Source: Euonymus europaeus
Lineage: Eukaryota; Streptophyta; Magnoliopsida; Celastrales; Celastraceae
Assembly: GCA_963580455.1 (NCBI GenBank)
Contig: OY756958.1
Coordinates: 4,414,501-4,478,500, forward strand
Reading direction: 5' to 3'
Length of the DNA: 64,000 nucleotides
The notes under the pieces were generated by a model. That model ran no database searches. It was given only the letters and a program-made list of their open reading frames with translations, and was not told the DNA's origin. Positions 33,892 to 60,916 of the stretch are shown piece by piece. A program made the position numbers and the translations under genes. Each line of letters starts with the position of its first letter. Position 1 is the first letter of the stretch.

Positions 33892-36800
33892 ATGGGAGCT
33901 ACACCCTGCTGCACCTCTGCCGTCCTGCTTTTCTTCCTCTGTTACCACCTCCATCTCCATACCTCTCAAGCCCAACCAAGCACCATAGGCTACTCATGTA
34001 CGCCTAACCAGACCACCAATCCATGCCAAACCTATGCCTTCTACCGAGCCACGGCTCCTGACTTTCTTGACCTTGCCTCCGTAGCTGATCTTTTTTCAGT
34101 TAGTCGCCTCATGATAGCAAACCCCAGCAACATCTCCTCTCCATCTTCACCTCTTATCGCTAACCAACCTCTATTTGTCCCTTTAACTTGCTCTTGCAAT
34201 ACCTTCAATACCAGTCTTAGCCTCTCCGCCGCAAATCAAACTTATACAATCACGTCGGGCGACACTTTCTACCTTGTGTCTACTGAAAAATTCCTTAACC
34301 TGACCACCTACCAGTCTGTTGAGGTTTTCAATCCAACGCTCGTCCCAACCCAGCTCGATATCGGTGTCAATGTCATATTTCCGATCTTCTGCAAGTGCCC
34401 CAATCAAACCCAATTGCAAAATCAAGTGAATTATTTAGTGTCTTATGTGTTCCAACCTTCTGATAACTTATCATCTGTTGCTTCTCTGTTTGGAGTACAA
34501 TCAGAGGCCATAACCAATTTGAATGGCAATAATATACAGCCTTTTGATACCATTTTTGTTCCGGTGACCGGACTTCCACAGCTAACACAGCCTGCTGTGG
34601 CTCCTGCTGCTGCTCCTGCTCCTGATGACGATGACAGGAAAGGAGAGGTTACAGGGTTGGCAATTGAGCTCGGAATTACTGGGTTGTTGTTAGCTTTGGT
34701 TGTTGGTATTTGGGTTTACAGAGAAGGGTTAATGAAGAAGAGAGAGGCAGCGAGTGATGAAGAGAAACAGAAGCTGCAATTCAACGTGGGAGGGAAAGGG
34801 TTCAAGGGGACAGAGGTGAATTTGATGGCTGATGTATCAGATTGCTTGGACAAGTACAGGGTGTTCAAAATTGAAGTACTTAGAGAAGCTACTGATGGGT
34901 TTAGTGATAATTACTTGATTCAAGGGTCTGTGTACAAGGGATCCATTGGTGGAGAAGTCTATGCAATCAAGAAGATGAAGTGGAATGCCTATGAGGAACT
35001 GAAGATCTTACAGAAGGTAAAATATATCTTTGACATATGGTGAACCATTTCCCCAGTTTTTTTTTTTCTAGATAAATTTTGTTGTATTAAGCAGCAATAA
35101 TTTCAGTAACTTGACTAATATTTAAGCATACTTTAATTGATGGCAGAAATGAATTTGTTAATATCTATATCACAACTTTTATGCATATTTGGTTTAAACT
35201 ATGAAAATTACCTTGTAATATGAGGATAAGATGAATACATATGACTCAAACCCTAGTGCCGCCACAGGAAAGAGTCGTGTGCGTTGGGTTTGATTCTTTA
35301 TATATTATATGAAGCTCATTTTCGTTTAGAATTGGCATTGGCCAAAATTGACTTAGTTGGCTTTGATAAATAGTATAAGAAGAGAAACTGCTGACTCTGT
35401 GACAAATTAAATTATAAAAGAGACATTTCAAAAGACGAGGATGGTGGAATAACAAAGGTGGTTAGGTATAAGACTTGTCTATTTAAGAGGTAAAAAAGAT
35501 TAACAACTCTCGTGCACAAGACTTTCGCAATGGGCGATGTAGGGAATAGACAAAATGTATTTAGACCTGATCATACATGATATATATTGAAGCTGTTTTT
35601 AAGAATTGAACATGTGAGTTTATAACCTCTAGGTTGCATCCCTGCAACTCTATTATTGGGCCACGTGTTTGCTCGTAATAAAATTATAATCCTATCATGT
35701 CTAATTCAGTGCTTAGGTTTCAAACATTAAAATATTAAGCATGATTATCTCATCATCCAGGTTCATTTCATTGGAATATACACCGAAGCAGAATATTCCT
35801 AAAATATGAGCCCTTCTTTGAAAGAGGAAATTGACAGCCGTGTAGTGCCCCACAAACGATGTCATGATTCATTTTTGATCTGTTGTCCTCAAAGCTATAA
35901 TATATTCTTCCAGGAACACTAAATTATAGTGAAGGAGTTATCCGAAAATAGTGTAATGCACCATCAGGATGATTTAAAAAAAGTCAACGTTGCCATTCCC
36001 TGGATTTAGTAAGTTGTTTTACAGAGAAAATATGAGCTTATATCAAGTACAGGAAGGATAAAACTATGAGGAAAATAATAGAATTATTTTTTGTTAAACT
36101 CCAGTGAAGTCCTCTTATATGGATGTTCTGAATTTGATCATCTCTTTTATACCACATTTGGACTGTACTGTTCTCTTGATTCTGTAACCTTTTTGGTATT
36201 CAATTGCAGCTGCACCATAATAAGGTAGTTTGATTTGGTTAATTTGGCAAAGAGTGCAGGCTTGAACTATGGATCCATACTGGCAACTTTGATTTGAAGC
36301 AGATTTTTTGAAGATTTGTTCTTTACATGTCTTTACTAACAACCATGATTTTGCATTGAAGGTAAACCATGGTAATTTGGTGAAGCTAGAGGGATTCTGC
36401 ATAGACCCTGACGATGCAAACTGCTATCTGATTTACGAGTACATTGAAAGTGGCTCTCTCCACACATGGTTATATGGAAACAAGAGCGAAAAACTGAGCT
36501 GGAAAACAAGGTTACGGATTGCCATTGATGTTGCAAATGGTCTGCAGTACATCCATGAGCACACAAGGCCTCAAGTCGTGCACAAAGACATCAAAAGCAG
36601 CAACATTCTCTTAGACTCGAGCATGAGAGGCAAAATTGCGAACTTTGGACTAGCAAAATCTGGATGCAATGCCATAACAATGCACATTGTTGGAACTCAA
36701 GGCTACATTGCTCCCGAGTATTTAGCAGACGGTGTGGTGTCAACAAAAATGGATGTTTTCTCGTTCGGGGTGGTTCTGCTCGAGCTTATATCAGGCAAGG

Positions 36801-37096
36801 AGGCTGTAGATGAAGAGGGTAAGGTTTTGTGGGCAAAAATTGATGGAATTTTGAATGGGAATGAGGAGAAGAAAGCGGAGAATTTGAAGGCATGGATGGA
36901 TGTGGTTCTTTTGAAGGAGTCATGTTCCATGGATAGCTTGATGAATGTAATGACTGTTGCCGTTGCTTGCTTGCATAGAGATCCTTCTAAAAGGCCTACA
37001 ATGGTGGACATTGTTTATGCATTGTGCAAGAGTGAAGATTTTGTCGTGGACATATCAGATGATGGATTTTCAGCCCCGCATGTAATTGCAAGGTAA
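33892..37096 (+). CDS. LysM receptor-like pseudokinase (NFP/LYR/LYK4-5 group)
   Basis: Exons 33892..35016 and 36362..37096 join in phase (LQK|VNHGN) across a 1345-bp GT-AG intron to give 619 residues. Order: signal peptide (1-28), ectodomain with Cys36, Cys45 and the paired CXC motifs Cys100-Ser-Cys102 and Cys167-Lys-Cys169 that bracket three LysM modules, an Ala/Pro linker (about 236-245), an acidic Asp/Arg-Lys stretch (245-250), one transmembrane helix (about 253-276), then a kinase fold. The ATP-site lysine remains (Y-A-I-K350), but the glycine loop is absent (YLIQGSVYKG), HRD is HKD (449-451) and DFG is NFG (469-471), so catalysis is unlikely. Proteins of this group sit in the plasma membrane and pair with an active LysM kinase to sense chitin or lipo-chitooligosaccharides. 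The ectodomain pattern resembles NFP/LYR proteins; I cannot pick the member. Confidence 0.92.
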
Positions 37097-37130
37097 ATAC
37101 CATTTTGACTGATGTTATAGGACCTTTTTA

Positions 37131-37262
37131 GGCTAAGCGTGGGAGGAAGGTTCGCGATGGATGGTTGGGTAGAGGTGGCCTTATCTAAATTTATATAGGA
37201 ACCGTTCCCAACCGTCCTCTCCCCAACCACCACGAATCTTCCTCCCAAGCTTAATCTAAGCC
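37131..37262. mobile_element. Foldback MITE in LysM receptor 3' region
   Basis: 132 bp that almost entirely pairs with itself: GTGGGAGGAAGGTTCG..GGTTGGG.AGAGG against its complement ending CCTCTCCCCAACC..CGAATCTTCCTCCC. TTA stands at both borders (37128-37130, 37263-37265), the target duplication of Tourist-type elements. It starts 34 bp after the stop codon and so is likely transcribed within the 3' UTR. Confidence 0.7.
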
Positions 37263-37649
37263 TTATTTGATTGTATTTGCAACGCGTCAGGTTTAGATTA
37301 TGTTTCCAGGTTACCATATGAAGATTTATGTTTCTCTGTCTCCTTTTTCCCCCAGTGTAGAATGGACTGGAATAAAACAAGCATTTTTGTAAAGAGCTTG
37401 GCATGCAGTGACAAAATGGTGTTTTGTGGAAGAAAAAAAAATGCTAATGCCATTGCAGATGAAAATAATTCTGAAGGACTTTCAAGAAGATTCATTTACA
37501 TCCTTTGAAAAAATTTGTGACAAAAGAAGCTATTGACCTACTGGCTACTGGTACACTGCTCCGTAGGGAACGATTTTAAGGTCTTTTAACTCTTAAGGCG
37601 AATGTTATTCCAAAAAACAAGTTGTTAAGCAATTGAAATGCATTTTTAA

Positions 37650-38870
37650 TGACCCAATAAATTTAAAAAATGGATCATATATCTATCTCACAAAACACAA
37701 CTATTGATACAATTAAATCAATATGACACATATTTCAATACTGTCATATTAGCAAAACACATCTCTCAATGGGTGACGCTAAATAGCCCAAGTTTTTGTA
37801 ACCCAACATTAACGCAAGTCTACATGACATGTTTTATAAGCAAATCACATGAAAAATTAAATTTTTAAAAAACAAAATATTTAATTTAAAAAACTTAAAA
37901 CACATTTTCTTTTGTTTTTTTTCTTAAGCAAAATTTTAAAACACTTTTTCTCTTAAAATACATATTAGATTTCGAAAAAAATTACGTAACCATAATCATC
38001 AAGTAAGATCTATCCAACAATATTCACCATCAATAGGTTTTATTCAGTCATTCTTAATTACATTGTTTTTAATTATATTATTTTTTTGTACTAATATGTG
38101 AGTTACGTAGGTTCCATTATTTATTTATTGGTACTGATATGAGATCGTATATCGGATTTCCATGTTATAACATAAACAATAAGTGTTAAATCCTAAGGGG
38201 AACGAATTTGTTAAACCATAATGGACTCATATATTGGATTTTCATGATGTAACCTAAACAATAAATGTTATAAACCCTAAGAGGAACGAATTCGTTAAAC
38301 CCTCACGAGTTCGTGTATCGAATTTCCATGTTATAACCTAAAAGACTCCGATTCACTAAACTCCGACAAAATTGCTACAAAATCGTAAATGTCTCAAGTG
38401 CTAAACTCTAGGGTCCTAACTATTATAGTCTAACAGGTTTGGATACCCAACATAATTTCAATAAAAAATCCAAAAAACAATGAATATATATATATATATT
38501 CTACTATCATAGTGTAATAAAATTTCAGCTCGAATAGACAGTTTATACATTATATATATGAGTTACATTATTTCTAAAATAATGTAATTGAAAAAACAAA
38601 ATAAAACTATCGACAATGAGTCTTATTAAAAATATTTTTACACGCTAAGTTCGAATATGTAATTTTTTTTGAAATCTAACATTTATTTTGAGAGATAAAA
38701 CATTTTTAATTTTCGTTTATGAAAAAATTAATATTATTAACTGATTTTTGAAAAAGTTAAACATGTCCCACCTACATGGAGTGTCATGTAGACTTGGGTT
38801 GAGTTAGACTAATAAAAGTTGGGTTCTATACTAGCAATTATGTGTAACTCGTTTAAAATATTGGACCATT
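37650..38870. repeat. Possible long-TIR element
   Basis: TAACCCAACATTAACGCAAG followed by TCTACATGACATG near 37800-37835 reappears inverted near 38766-38832 (CATGTCCCACC..GTCATGTAGACTTGGG..GTTGGGTTC). The arms are imperfect and the outer ends cannot be fixed. The interior includes the minisatellite at 38141-38369. Confidence 0.4.
38141..38369 (+). repeat. ~83-bp minisatellite, about 2.7 copies
   Basis: Units start at 38141, 38223 and 38307. Each begins GA(G/C)TCRTATATYGGATTTYCATG or similar, continues ATAACCTAAACAATAARTGTTA, and the first two end GAACGAATTYGTTAAACC. Copies have diverged by roughly one base in ten. Confidence 0.7.
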
Positions 38871-39014
38871 TTGGTAGAGTTTATAAGCTTTAAAAATAAG
38901 TTAACTTATAAGTCAGGTGTAAAATAAGTTAGTTTATAAGTCGTAAAAGTTGTCGAGTGTAAAATAAGCTAACTTATAAGTTATAAAATTGTCAAGCATT
39001 TGGTAAAACTTTAT

Positions 39015-39023
39015 AGTTTATAC
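39015..39023 (+). repeat. 9-bp target duplication, left
   Basis: AGTTTATAC, identical to 40145-40153 on the other side of the Mutator-like element. Confidence 0.85.
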
Positions 39024-40144
39024 CGGGTAAATAGTACTTTTGGGTATTGAAAGATTGATCGTGTTCCAACTCAGGTACTGAAATTTTGACTCATCCAACT
39101 CGGGTACTAAGGTTTAGATTTTGTTTCAATTATGGACATGATCAACTTCCTCAATATACGGACAGGGGTTAATAACACTTTTGAGTACCGAAAGAGTTGA
39201 CAAGTTCAAACTCATGCACTAAAGTTCAAACTCATCCAACTTGGGAACCAAAGTTTTATTTTGTTTCAATTCTAGACACCAGACAAATTTTTCACAATTC
39301 GGACATGTTATTAACTAATGTAGCATAAAAATATATTATTTTGACTAAATATAAAAAATAATCAAAATAAAGAAATCGACAAATCTTCATCTGCGATTGG
39401 AGGTGGGCTTCCTTCATCAGCAAATTTGTATTGACAACGTCGAAAGTGGGCTTCCTTTATCTGTAATAGAATGCTCCAAACTCTAAATAAAACCCTAGAA
39501 GCAAGATGTCAACAGTGACTCAAGAGGAGGAAGAATCGATCCATGGACACATAAATGAAGAATCGAAGAACAACTAAAGATAATGGTGTCAAAATCCATA
39601 TCTGATCTCAAACTTTAACCACAATTTGGAGCAGCTGTGCAAGGTAAGGACAAAAACGAGAGTGGATATCGAGGGAAGTAGACTTGTACTTTGGTCCAGA
39701 ACTCAACTTTGATCTCAACAACTAAGCAACTATATTCGAGCTCTAGGACGACACAAGCAGCAAAGCGCTAGAGATAGAAGGATCATTTTACACATCATCA
39801 ATTGTTGCACCACATCAAAAAATAATAATTTAACTTCTTAATGTCAGATCTAATATTTATCTGCCCGAATAGTAGAAACCCATATTGGTGATGAGTTAGT
39901 GAAATAAAATCGAAACCCTGGTTCTTGAGTTTGATGAGTTCGAACTTCAGAACATCAGTTGAAACGCGCCAACTCTTTCAGTACTCAAAAGTGCTATTAA
40001 CCTCTGCCCGTATAACGAGAAAGCTGACATTGTCTAGAATTAAAACAAAATCGAAACCTCAATATCCGAGTTGGATGAGTTAAAACTTCAGTACCTGAGT
40101 TTGAACGTGGCGAATCTTTCAGTACCCAAAAGTACTATTTACCC
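39024..40144. mobile_element. Mutator-like element with ~270-bp inverted ends
   Basis: Left arm 39024 to about 39305 and right arm about 39890-40144 are inverted copies (GGGTAAATAGTACTTTTGGG ... reversed). A perfect 9-bp duplication AGTTTATAC flanks it, the hallmark of Mutator-like transposons. Each arm contains two tandem versions of a ~140-bp unit (CACTTTTGAGTACYGAAAGAG ... TTTGTTTCAATTCTAGACA). The 0.55-kb centre has no transposase; it could be a captured fragment (39380-39800 is less AT-rich) but shows no recognisable gene. Confidence 0.85.
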
Positions 40145-40153
40145 AGTTTATAC
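40145..40153 (+). repeat. 9-bp target duplication, right
   Basis: AGTTTATAC, identical to 39015-39023. Confidence 0.85.
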
Positions 40154-40492
40154 TTGATGCTAGCTTGTAACACGTGTAAAATTTATTACATTTAATTTAA
40201 AAGATTTAACAAAAACTACACAAAAATATGATAACTGCCAAAATTATTGCAGGTTTTTTATTTTTTTATATTTTATAATTGTTTTTTAAAATTTTGTTTA
40301 CTTTTATTATAAATATTTAATGTTAAATTTAAATTTATAAATTACATGAAATGAATATTTTATTAAATTTATAATACCATATATAATAATACTTAAAAAA
40401 TATGGTTAGTAAAAAAACAACATCTCAACTCCACAAATTTAGATACGAATCTAGTTGCCTATCCTTTTTTGTTTGGTTTTGCTGTTCTTTAT

Positions 40493-41210
40493 GGTGCCGT
40501 TTGGTTGGTAATTTTAACTAGCATATATGCTAGAAAATAACATATATGTTACACATGGATGAAATCACAACCAAACAACAATTAGCATGTAGCATAAAGT
40601 TTATCATAAAGTTTACCATAAAGTTACACAAATGAAAGGCTTGTTTTTGAAGCATTTGAAAAACCATTTACCATTTAGGTTGTGAAATGTCTTAAATACC
40701 CCAACTACTTTCGTTTAATGGCCAACGTGCCCCTTTCATTATTAACCTAGCTTAGCATATAAATATGAACATGTAATATTTTTATTTTGTATTAACGTAC
40801 TTGTAGTAAACTATAAAATTTTATTAAAAAGTGAATGTTTGTTATTATATTTAGGTTTACTATTTTTGAAAAAATGTTAACATTATTAAAATAAATGTTA
40901 GAAATTTTGTAATATTATTAAAAATATTTAAATGTTAGAAAAAATTGTTAATATTATTAAAAATGTTAAAATGTTCATATAAAAAATACATAATTCTTTT
41001 TATTAATATCATTGTTTTTGAATTTCTGCTAATATCCTTGTATGTAATTAGCCACAACATTTGGAATAGCATTTATGTTATCAAAAAAATCGAACCAAAC
41101 ACACACAGCATTTGAAACAGCATATATGTCAGCATCTTAAACAGCATATACGCTACCAGCATATAAGCTAAATTATATGCTAAAATCCAAATTGTCTTCC
41201 AAACGGACCC
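40493..41210 (-). mobile_element. ~0.7-kb MITE, copy 2 (inverted)
   Basis: Begins GGTGCCGTTTGGTTGG and ends CTTCCAAACGGACCC; reversed, it follows copy 1 (30885-31583) base by base with few differences and a ~20-bp insertion near its outer end. It carries imperfect inverted termini (GGNNCCGTTTGG). Non-coding. Confidence 0.75.
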
Positions 41211-43945
41211 ATATATTCTCGCTCGACATGTATGCGTCCGTCATTGAAAATTTTCTTCTTGCTTACCATTCTTGCACATACTTTGTTGGACATGTGAATT
41301 TCTTCTTGTTGCTGTTATTCTTGGTGTTATCCGTGCTCTTGAGTCCACCCACCCCCCTTCTTGTGATGATTCATGGTGTTACTCATGCTCACCATTCTTT
41401 GCGTTACCCCTGTTGTCATTCCATCATCCCCCACCTGTGATTTAGGGATTCACTTGGTTGATGGTTTGTGGCAGAAAATTAGAATTATTTGGGTTGTTCT
41501 ATGCTTTAAAAATATTCATCCACTGTTAGTGAAGACATTGAGATGAAAACCTTACGTGATACGATTTGCAGCAAGGATATTCGAGATGTATTAGATCATG
41601 TTAAATATGACGGACCTTAGTATTAGTATAAAGTATGTAGACAACTTTATTAAATAAATGTACAAATTTAGTATGTGATAATTTTATATTTACATTATAC
41701 ACACTAAACGCATCTCTCACCTAACATCGGTTTAGGTACACCAAATGCTAAAGTGCGTTTCAACTCACCTCCCTTAAATTTTTTTAATTCAATGACAAAC
41801 CCTATTTGACAACACAATTCACCTTACACTACCACACTTTCTTTGATCTCACCTCTCCTCAACTCAACTCAAAAGATCAAAACAGTACTCCCAAACGGAC
41901 GAGCAAAACATTATTGACCCACTACAAAAATATCATTGTAATGGCCCAACCACCATTGTGATTGCTCATGACCCAAAGTCGACACTCGATCGGCCACGCC
42001 AGACTACTCGGTACCTCTTGTTTATTCTTCGGTGCAACAAAACAAATTGTCTGGATGTGCATTTTCTTCTACTGTACCAGTTACTGCTTTCTATATTTTG
42101 TCTTCCAGTTACCACGTGATTTGCAATTATTTTGTTTTGTCAATTTATTTCCTATCGGACGGACCTTTCATGCATGTGTGTGAAAGACTGTGATGGAAGC
42201 ATCTATGGTATAAAAACAGTTGACAAGTTGGAAAAATATACGGAGGCCCCGCGTTGCTTGACTGACGTTACATGCCAGTGTCCAAGACCACTCCTTCTCA
42301 GGGATTTTTGTTTATTTATTTGAATGGTCCTTGGCCTCTGAATGGTCCTTATAATACGGCATGATGAATTAGAAAGAAAAAAAATGCACGCATACTTCTA
42401 CTAGATCAAGACGCAAGAACGGATTAGGGGTGGAGTCATGATATGGGCATATTTTCTACTAACATATATGTTAACCACATTTTTTTTCAGATAAAAAACA
42501 CACGAAGTGAAGGCACATAGACACAGCTAACACACACCGTCTCTAAAGGCAAAAGGATGCATAGTTAACTGCACCTATACACAACACAACACACACACAC
42601 AACTTTACCATGTGGAACTAGGACAAAGACCTATTTTAGACTACCAACGGAAAGATTTACACTAGCAACATGACACCATTGACTGAACACTTGGTTGATC
42701 AAACCACATTTTTGAAGTTGTCCATCAAAGGAGCATTTTGAGATCATTTAATATTTATGGACAAATTTACCTCAACTTTAACATTTATTGCATTAATCAA
42801 GAATTATAATTAATTTAATATGGTGAAATTCAAATATCTTTGCACATAAATTGACACCAATATATATGTTATCAGCAAAAAAATCAATTACAATATTTGA
42901 GCCACCATAAATACAAGTGATATACCTAAAATGACCTTTCCAATAAGAGAATGCCATGTGTTGCTATATGTAATATGTCCCGGTCTGATAGAGATGTTAT
43001 GGCACGGGTCAACCATGATTATTTGTCTTCAGGTATCTCCATAGCTTGCCATGTCATATACTATCGGCCCGAGTGTTATTGCCACGGCTTGGACAATGTC
43101 ATTGCATCTGTCGTGGCGTGGTAACATATTTTATCATCCTCCTAGGGTATATGGGATGATCTCCCCATGCACTCCGGTCTTAACCAGTGTTATACTTTCA
43201 ATAAGAGACTGATGCTTCATGAGTCCAATTTAGATTGAGAAAAGGAGTCCTAAAAGGACTTAGTTTCCAATAAATAAGCTCAACAAATACATGAAAGAGT
43301 TTTACCATGCGTAAAACTCGGATCATTCGACTCCTAATGGAGCCTCATTCTCAAGTAAAAGTTTAATCACAACTCGATATTTAAACGTATAGAAGAACTC
43401 TACATACTCGGGCGCTTTTACTAACTGAGTCAATGAGTGCCTACGCCTGAGGATAACCTTAGAATATTCACTTGCACCAAAACAGTATAGCTCTAACCAA
43501 CTGATCGTCATAATGATTCTGACACTTTTTTGACGTCATCAACAAGCATTTAAATCAACATATATACTCCAACGTATATTCTACTTAGGAAATTTATATG
43601 CTACTTGCGAAATTGTTTGACAAACGAAGTCTTATTAGAATGAAAGGAATTTAGGGTAACCCTGAATTTATATAAAGAAAACCATTTTAAAATGAAGAAA
43701 AATTAAAGGATTGGCACCAAATTATCAAAACAATGCACGTGTAAAATATCAGTACTAGAAAAGACAATTCGAGTATTTCCATTTTCGCGGTTTTGCCTTC
43801 CGCAGTACAATTGTCGTCTGTTTGTTGCTTTCAGCACGTGATTATTTGAATATTCCGAATTTGCCCCAGCCCCAATTCTTATTTTTTATCGCCCTTTTCC
43901 CTCACAAAACCAAAAAAGTTTGAAAAGCCGCTTCCTAAAGACGAG
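41211..43945. other. Intergenic DNA before the channel gene
   Basis: No protein gene recognised; frames at 41177-41440, 41962-42323 and 43323-43511 lack domains or splice partners. 42570-42600 is CA-rich. 43799-43836 shares a piece with the duplicated block upstream of the LysM gene. The last ~150 bp is presumably promoter and 5' UTR of the channel gene; no clear TATA box. Confidence 0.45.
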
Positions 43946-59606
<15,661 letters not shown>

Positions 59607-59845
59607 ATTTTACAGTATTTATTTCATCAATTCTGTCTCCATTGTTTAATTGTCTCTAGGGTTTGATTGAAGATATTTTATAATATTTAAGAAACTGCCT
59701 CACAAGTCCATTAGCCAAAATCTATCCCCGTTCTGACTAGTTTCAGGTTTGTCGCAGGAATGAGTATTTTTAAATTGTAGAGTTAGAAAACACAGTTGCC
59801 AAACTGTAAAATTTGAGATAATCATATGTTCATAACCTTCAATAC
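59607..59845. other. Channel gene 3' flank
   Basis: Presumed 3' UTR and downstream spacer. No further gene is visible before the next retrotransposon. Confidence 0.4.
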
Positions 59846-60350
59846 TGTGGGGTCCATACCCTAGTTGCATGCAAAGTCTAACTTTGCATGCAAGCCACCA
59901 GCGACCAGCCACCAATCTCTCTTGCATGTTCAGATTGCCACCAACCACCATTGCTACAATATTCAACCATTACTGCAGCCTCTCAAGTTTTGTCAAAAAC
60001 ATCACCTAACACTTACTTAATTTCTGTGTTTTATTAGGCTGTGAGTTTACTATATATAAAGAGTTGTATTTGTGTTGTAAAATGTGAGATACACATATAG
60101 AGAAGAGAGGTAGAGAGAAGGTGTATTTGTAGTTACACTTAGAAAAACAGAATTTTTGTGGGAGAGTTCTGGTGTAGGTAGAGTCATCAGTGAGTGTGAG
60201 TTGAGTTTGTGTTCTCCTCTTCTTCTATTATCTTTAAATAAAAGTGTCTATCTCCTGTAGACGTAGATCGTTCGTGACCGAATCATGTATATCTCTTTCT
60301 TTCGTTTTGATTTTCGTTGTTAATGTCATATTGATCTGGTATCCTCAACA
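59846..60350 (+). repeat. Putative 5' LTR of second Copia element
   Basis: The right end is firm: CCTCAACA at 60343-60350, followed three bases later by a primer-binding site. A TATATATAAA box (60051-60060) would be its promoter. The left end is a guess at the TGTGGGG at 59846, because the partner LTR lies outside the window. Confidence 0.5.
59865..59893. repeat. Perfect 12-bp hairpin with CATGCA motifs
   Basis: TTGCATGCAAAG, loop TCTAA, CTTTGCATGCAA. Each arm contains CATGCA, the core of the plant RY element, within the putative LTR. Confidence 0.75.
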
Positions 60351-60353
60351 AAG

Positions 60354-60366
60354 TGGTATCGGAGCC
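60354..60366 (+). other. Primer-binding site
   Basis: TGGTATCGGAGCC, an initiator-Met tRNA-type site, three bases inside the LTR end. Confidence 0.85.
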
Positions 60367-60916
60367 AGAGGTTCAGAGTTCCAGCTACAAAAAATCTTCT
60401 TAGACAGAAAAAGGAGCAACTTTTGCTCTCGGGTCAATTTTTTGACTTCTACGAAATCCAGTTTTGAACACCTGTGAGTGATCTCCATCACCATATGAGT
60501 CTCCTGGTTCAAAAATTATCGCAAGCGAACGTCGGGGTGAGCCACACTCTCCGTCTGAAAGTTTGAGGTACTATTCACGAATCGAGAGGTTGAAGATAAA
60601 ACCATATCAGCGCCATATCATCCAACACGCTAGAGCCACGTCAGCAAGTCTGTCACGTCATCACTGCCATGTCAGTGCATGTCAGCAGCCACGTCATCAA
60701 ACGGTGTCAGTTGACCGTTAGTCAACAGTTAAGTCCGATTCAAGTTGCAGAAACTTTGACTAACCGGTTCGGTGTTTTTCAAATCGATTTTCAAGAAGGT
60801 TAGACTGGTTCCCAAGGTTTTTGACCCTTCCGGACGCAACCGTGCTATCGATTTTGCGAGATTCCACTCCAAAATTTCGGTGTTGCTCGATTTAGCTTGA
60901 AACCGAAAGTTTTTCA

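Noticed and set aside
41962..42323. Two overlapping short frames as an upstream gene
   Set aside because: No domain, signal or splice partner; frequent short frames of this size occur by chance here.
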